Assembly (NCBI GenBank): GCA_030740295.1
Contig: JASLXP010000767.1
Location: forward strand, 1-13,546
Origin: Planctomycetota bacterium
GTDB lineage: Bacteria; Planctomycetota; PUPC01; JACPCR01
Length of the DNA: 13,546 nt
Direction: 5' to 3'
Both the position numbers and the translations under genes were made by a program. Shown in pieces: positions 11,638-13,546 of the stretch; position 1 is the first letter of the stretch, and each line of letters begins with the position of its first letter. Below the pieces are notes generated by a model. The model saw only the letters and a list, made by a program, of their open reading frames with translations. It made no database searches and was not told the DNA's origin.

Positions 11638-13546
11638 ATGCGCAGGCTTAGAATGCTCATCACGCTGCTGGCTACTGTGACGTCCGCTCCGCTCATGGCG
11701 GAGACGTTCCTCGTCCGGCCAGAGAAGTGCGCCATCGTGCTGGCCCCGGTTCTGGAATCGGAATCGGCCTACGCCCGCAAGAAGGTGTCGGACGCGGCCG
11801 AGGAGCTGCAGACGCACATCGAGCTGGTCACAGGGAAACAGCCGGAGATCGCGAAGGACGGCAAGGCTCCTGACGGCCATTACTTGCTCCACGTCGGAAT
11901 TCGTCCCCCCGACGACGCTGGCGAGCTCGCGATCGGTGAGGCCCGGTGGCGGGTGACTGCCGAAGCCGCCTGGTTTTACGGCAACGGGGATCGCGGCGAA
12001 CCGGGAACGCTGGCCGCGGTCTACGATTTCCTGGAACGACAGCTCGGCATCAGATGGATCGAGCCGGGCGACGCGGGGATTGCCTTCAAGAAGCAGCATC
12101 CGCTGACGTTGACGACCGGCCGGCATGCCTGGACGCCGAAGCTCATGCAGCGCACGATCCGGCAGGGCATCCGACACGCCTCGGTACCGACAGGCTCCAC
12201 CCCCAAGGTAGTGATGGAACGGATCTGGGCGCACAACCGTCGGGTGGACGAAACACTTGCCTGGAGACGGCGGATGCGAATGGGAGGCGCCTATCCCGGA
12301 GGGGGGCATACCTTCCATAAATGGTGGGGGATGTATGGCGAGACTCAGCCGGAATTGTTCGCGCTCAACAAGTCCGGGAAACGCGAACCGGTGATGCTGC
12401 GTGGCCGATCGAAAGAGCAGAGCGAGCAATGGGTGAAAATCTGTCCCAGCAATTCCAAAGTCGCGGAACTGGTGGTGGCCAACTGGTTCAAGCGTTACCC
12501 GCGCCAACGCGAGTTTATCAGCGCCTGCGTCAACGACGGCGCCAGCAACTTCTGTCGTTGCGAGGGTTGCACAAAGATCGACGTCATCAGAGAAGGTGAG
12601 CAGTTCGCGGAGCATCTGACCGACCGTTACATTCACCTTGCCAACGAAGTGGCGCGACGGGTGAGGAAGCACGACCCCGACACCAGGGTCGCCATGTACG
12701 CCTATCTACAGCTCCTGAGCGCCCCGCGCGAGCTTTGGGTCGAGCCGAACGTCATCGCCCATATGGTGCCCTATGTCATACCTCTGGAGGAGAAGGTTAC
12801 GAGGGAGGTGCTCGAAGGATGGCGGGAAGTGGGACTCAAGCACATGGGATTCCGGCCCAACTATCATCACAAGTACTTGACGGGGGTCATGCCCCTCGGG
12901 GTCGAAAAGCAGATGCTCGACGTCTTCCGGGTGGCGGTCGAACATGACACTATCTCGGCGAACTACGATAGCCTGGTGCACCGGTGGCCGGTGACCGGGA
13001 TTGTCGACTACATCCTGGCAAAGGGCATGAGTGAGCCGGACAAGCAGTTCGCTCACTGGGAAGAACACTATTGCCGCGCTTATGGCCCGGCCGCCGAGGT
13101 AGTCAAGAGATACTTCCGGTACTGGCGCGAGGAACTGTGGGAGAAGCGACTGCTGCCGAACATCAACGAGATCTGCCGTCGCGGTGGCGCCGGGAACTTC
13201 GTCCGGGGCCTCATGTGGTCCCTGGGTGACTACTACACCGCCGAAGATTTCGACAAGACGGACGCGATCCTGACGGCCGTGGATATTGAAGCCCTGACGC
13301 CACGTGAGCAGAACCGCTTGCGGCAGTTGACGCTGGCAAACCAGCACGCCCGACTCGTGTACAACGCTGTGGTCCCTCCTCCGCACGAAAAGTACGAGCA
13401 CACCAAGAGACTGACGGCGTTCCGCGAGAAGCATAAGGATGAGCTTCGGTTTCCCTGGGGGAGCGTCGCGGCGATGGAGATGGGGCTCGGGGACATCACG
13501 GGACTGAAGATCGCGGATACGATGCAGGACTACCTGAAGCCATGGG
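11638..13546 (+). CDS. Secreted DUF4838 protein, C-terminus off the window
   Basis: The frame is open from ATG 11638 to the right edge (636 codons, no stop). Ribosome-binding site AAGGGGGA lies just upstream. Signal peptide at about 1-21 (MLITLLATVTSAPLMAE). The GH67-like N-terminal domain (about 22-160) ends with GTLAAVYDFLERQLGIRWIE (123-142) and PGDAG (143-147). The DUF4838 core includes GGHTFHKWW (222-230), QPELFAL (237-243), VNDGASNFCRCEGC (298-311; Cys306, Cys308, Cys311), then MYAYLQLL and VPYVIPL, and continues to about 480. The helical region after that runs off the window. Likely exported and glycan-related, as its neighbours. It is the closest visible paralogue of the cassette-split remnant at 4420. 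Confidence 0.85.
   Translation, partial: MRRLRMLITLLATVTSAPLMAETFLVRPEKCAIVLAPVLESESAYARKKVSDAAEELQTHIELVTGKQPEIAKDGKAPDGHYLLHVGIRPPDDAGELAIGEARWRVTAEAAWFYGNGDRGEPGTLAAVYDFLERQLGIRWIEPGDAGIAFKKQHPLTLTTGRHAWTPKLMQRTIRQGIRHASVPTGSTPKVVMERIWAHNRRVDETLAWRRRMRMGGAYPGGGHTFHKWWGMYGETQPELFALNKSGKREPVMLRGRSKEQSEQWVKICPSNSKVAELVVANWFKRYPRQREFISACVNDGASNFCRCEGCTKIDVIREGEQFAEHLTDRYIHLANEVARRVRKHDPDTRVAMYAYLQLLSAPRELWVEPNVIAHMVPYVIPLEEKVTREVLEGWREVGLKHMGFRPNYHHKYLTGVMPLGVEKQMLDVFRVAVEHDTISANYDSLVHRWPVTGIVDYILAKGMSEPDKQFAHWEEHYCRAYGPAAEVVKRYFRYWREELWEKRLLPNINEICRRGGAGNFVRGLMWSLGDYYTAEDFDKTDAILTAVDIEALTPREQNRLRQLTLANQHARLVYNAVVPPPHEKYEHTKRLTAFREKHKDELRFPWGSVAAMEMGLGDITGLKIADTMQDYLKPW

Noticed and set aside
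11062..12672. 536-residue open frame on the minus strand
   Set aside because: Most of it is antisense to the DUF4838 gene at 11638, whose protein has a clear signal peptide and family motifs. Only its last 95 codons (from 11349) resemble a real family (DUF104) and are annotated separately.
1..13546. CRISPR arrays, tRNA and rRNA genes
   Set aside because: No regularly spaced repeats, cloverleaf-like sequences or rRNA signatures were noticed on either strand by eye.

Overview
The window is GC-rich bacterial DNA (the cassette at 4450-5076 looks visibly less GC-rich). It carries several large secreted DUF4838 proteins (N-terminal GH67-like domain plus DUF4838), a two-subunit class I fumarase, a scrap of a formylglycine-generating (sulfatase-modifying) domain and REP-like GC-rich hairpins. 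This mix suits polysaccharide-degrading bacteria of the Planctomycetes/Lentisphaerae/Kiritimatiellota type. That placement is inference; no rRNA, tRNA or taxon-specific marker is present.

Left part, minus strand (1-2740): an AbiEi-like antitoxin and an AbiEii-like nucleotidyltransferase toxin overlap as TGATG. They are read from a promoter (-35 TTGAGG, -10 TATATT) threaded with copies of a TTTCACTAC half-site, as expected of an autorepressed type IV toxin-antitoxin operon. Twenty bases after the toxin begins a secreted beta-sandwich-like protein that runs off the left edge.

Middle, plus strand: class I [4Fe-4S] fumarase alpha and beta subunits (2923-4363), overlapping by 8 bases. Next comes the most striking object. 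A DUF4838 gene begins at 4420 but is split after base 4449 by a 627-bp segment (4450-5076) with the anatomy of an integron gene cassette: GTT core sites at both ends, one small membrane-protein ORF, and at its 3' end an attC-like site with a 15-bp stem, a single extrahelical base in the left arm, and a left core matching the cassette's own first bases at 7 of 8 positions. Removing the cassette rejoins the host reading frame at the residue expected from the intact paralogue at 11638. The host gene is otherwise decayed.

Plus strand 5415-10932: two full-length secreted DUF4838 proteins with different C-terminal beta-sandwich domains, separated by a 277-bp intergenic region rich in hairpins.

Plus strand 10929-11637: a scrapyard of gene pieces. 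It holds the 5' end of another DUF4838 gene, a 53-bp near-identical copy (52/53) of the fumarase alpha 3' end 7.37 kb away, a reversed piece of a DUF104-type antitoxin gene, and a remnant of a formylglycine-generating-enzyme-like domain. From 11638 to the right edge runs another DUF4838 protein, open to the end of the window.

Taken together this is a birth-and-death array of DUF4838 genes (five starts in about 7.2 kb: two complete, one cut by the window edge, two broken) with signs of repeated illegitimate or site-specific insertion. The DUF4838 proteins are probably exported glycan-binding or glycan-cleaving proteins. How the fumarase pair relates to them is unknown.
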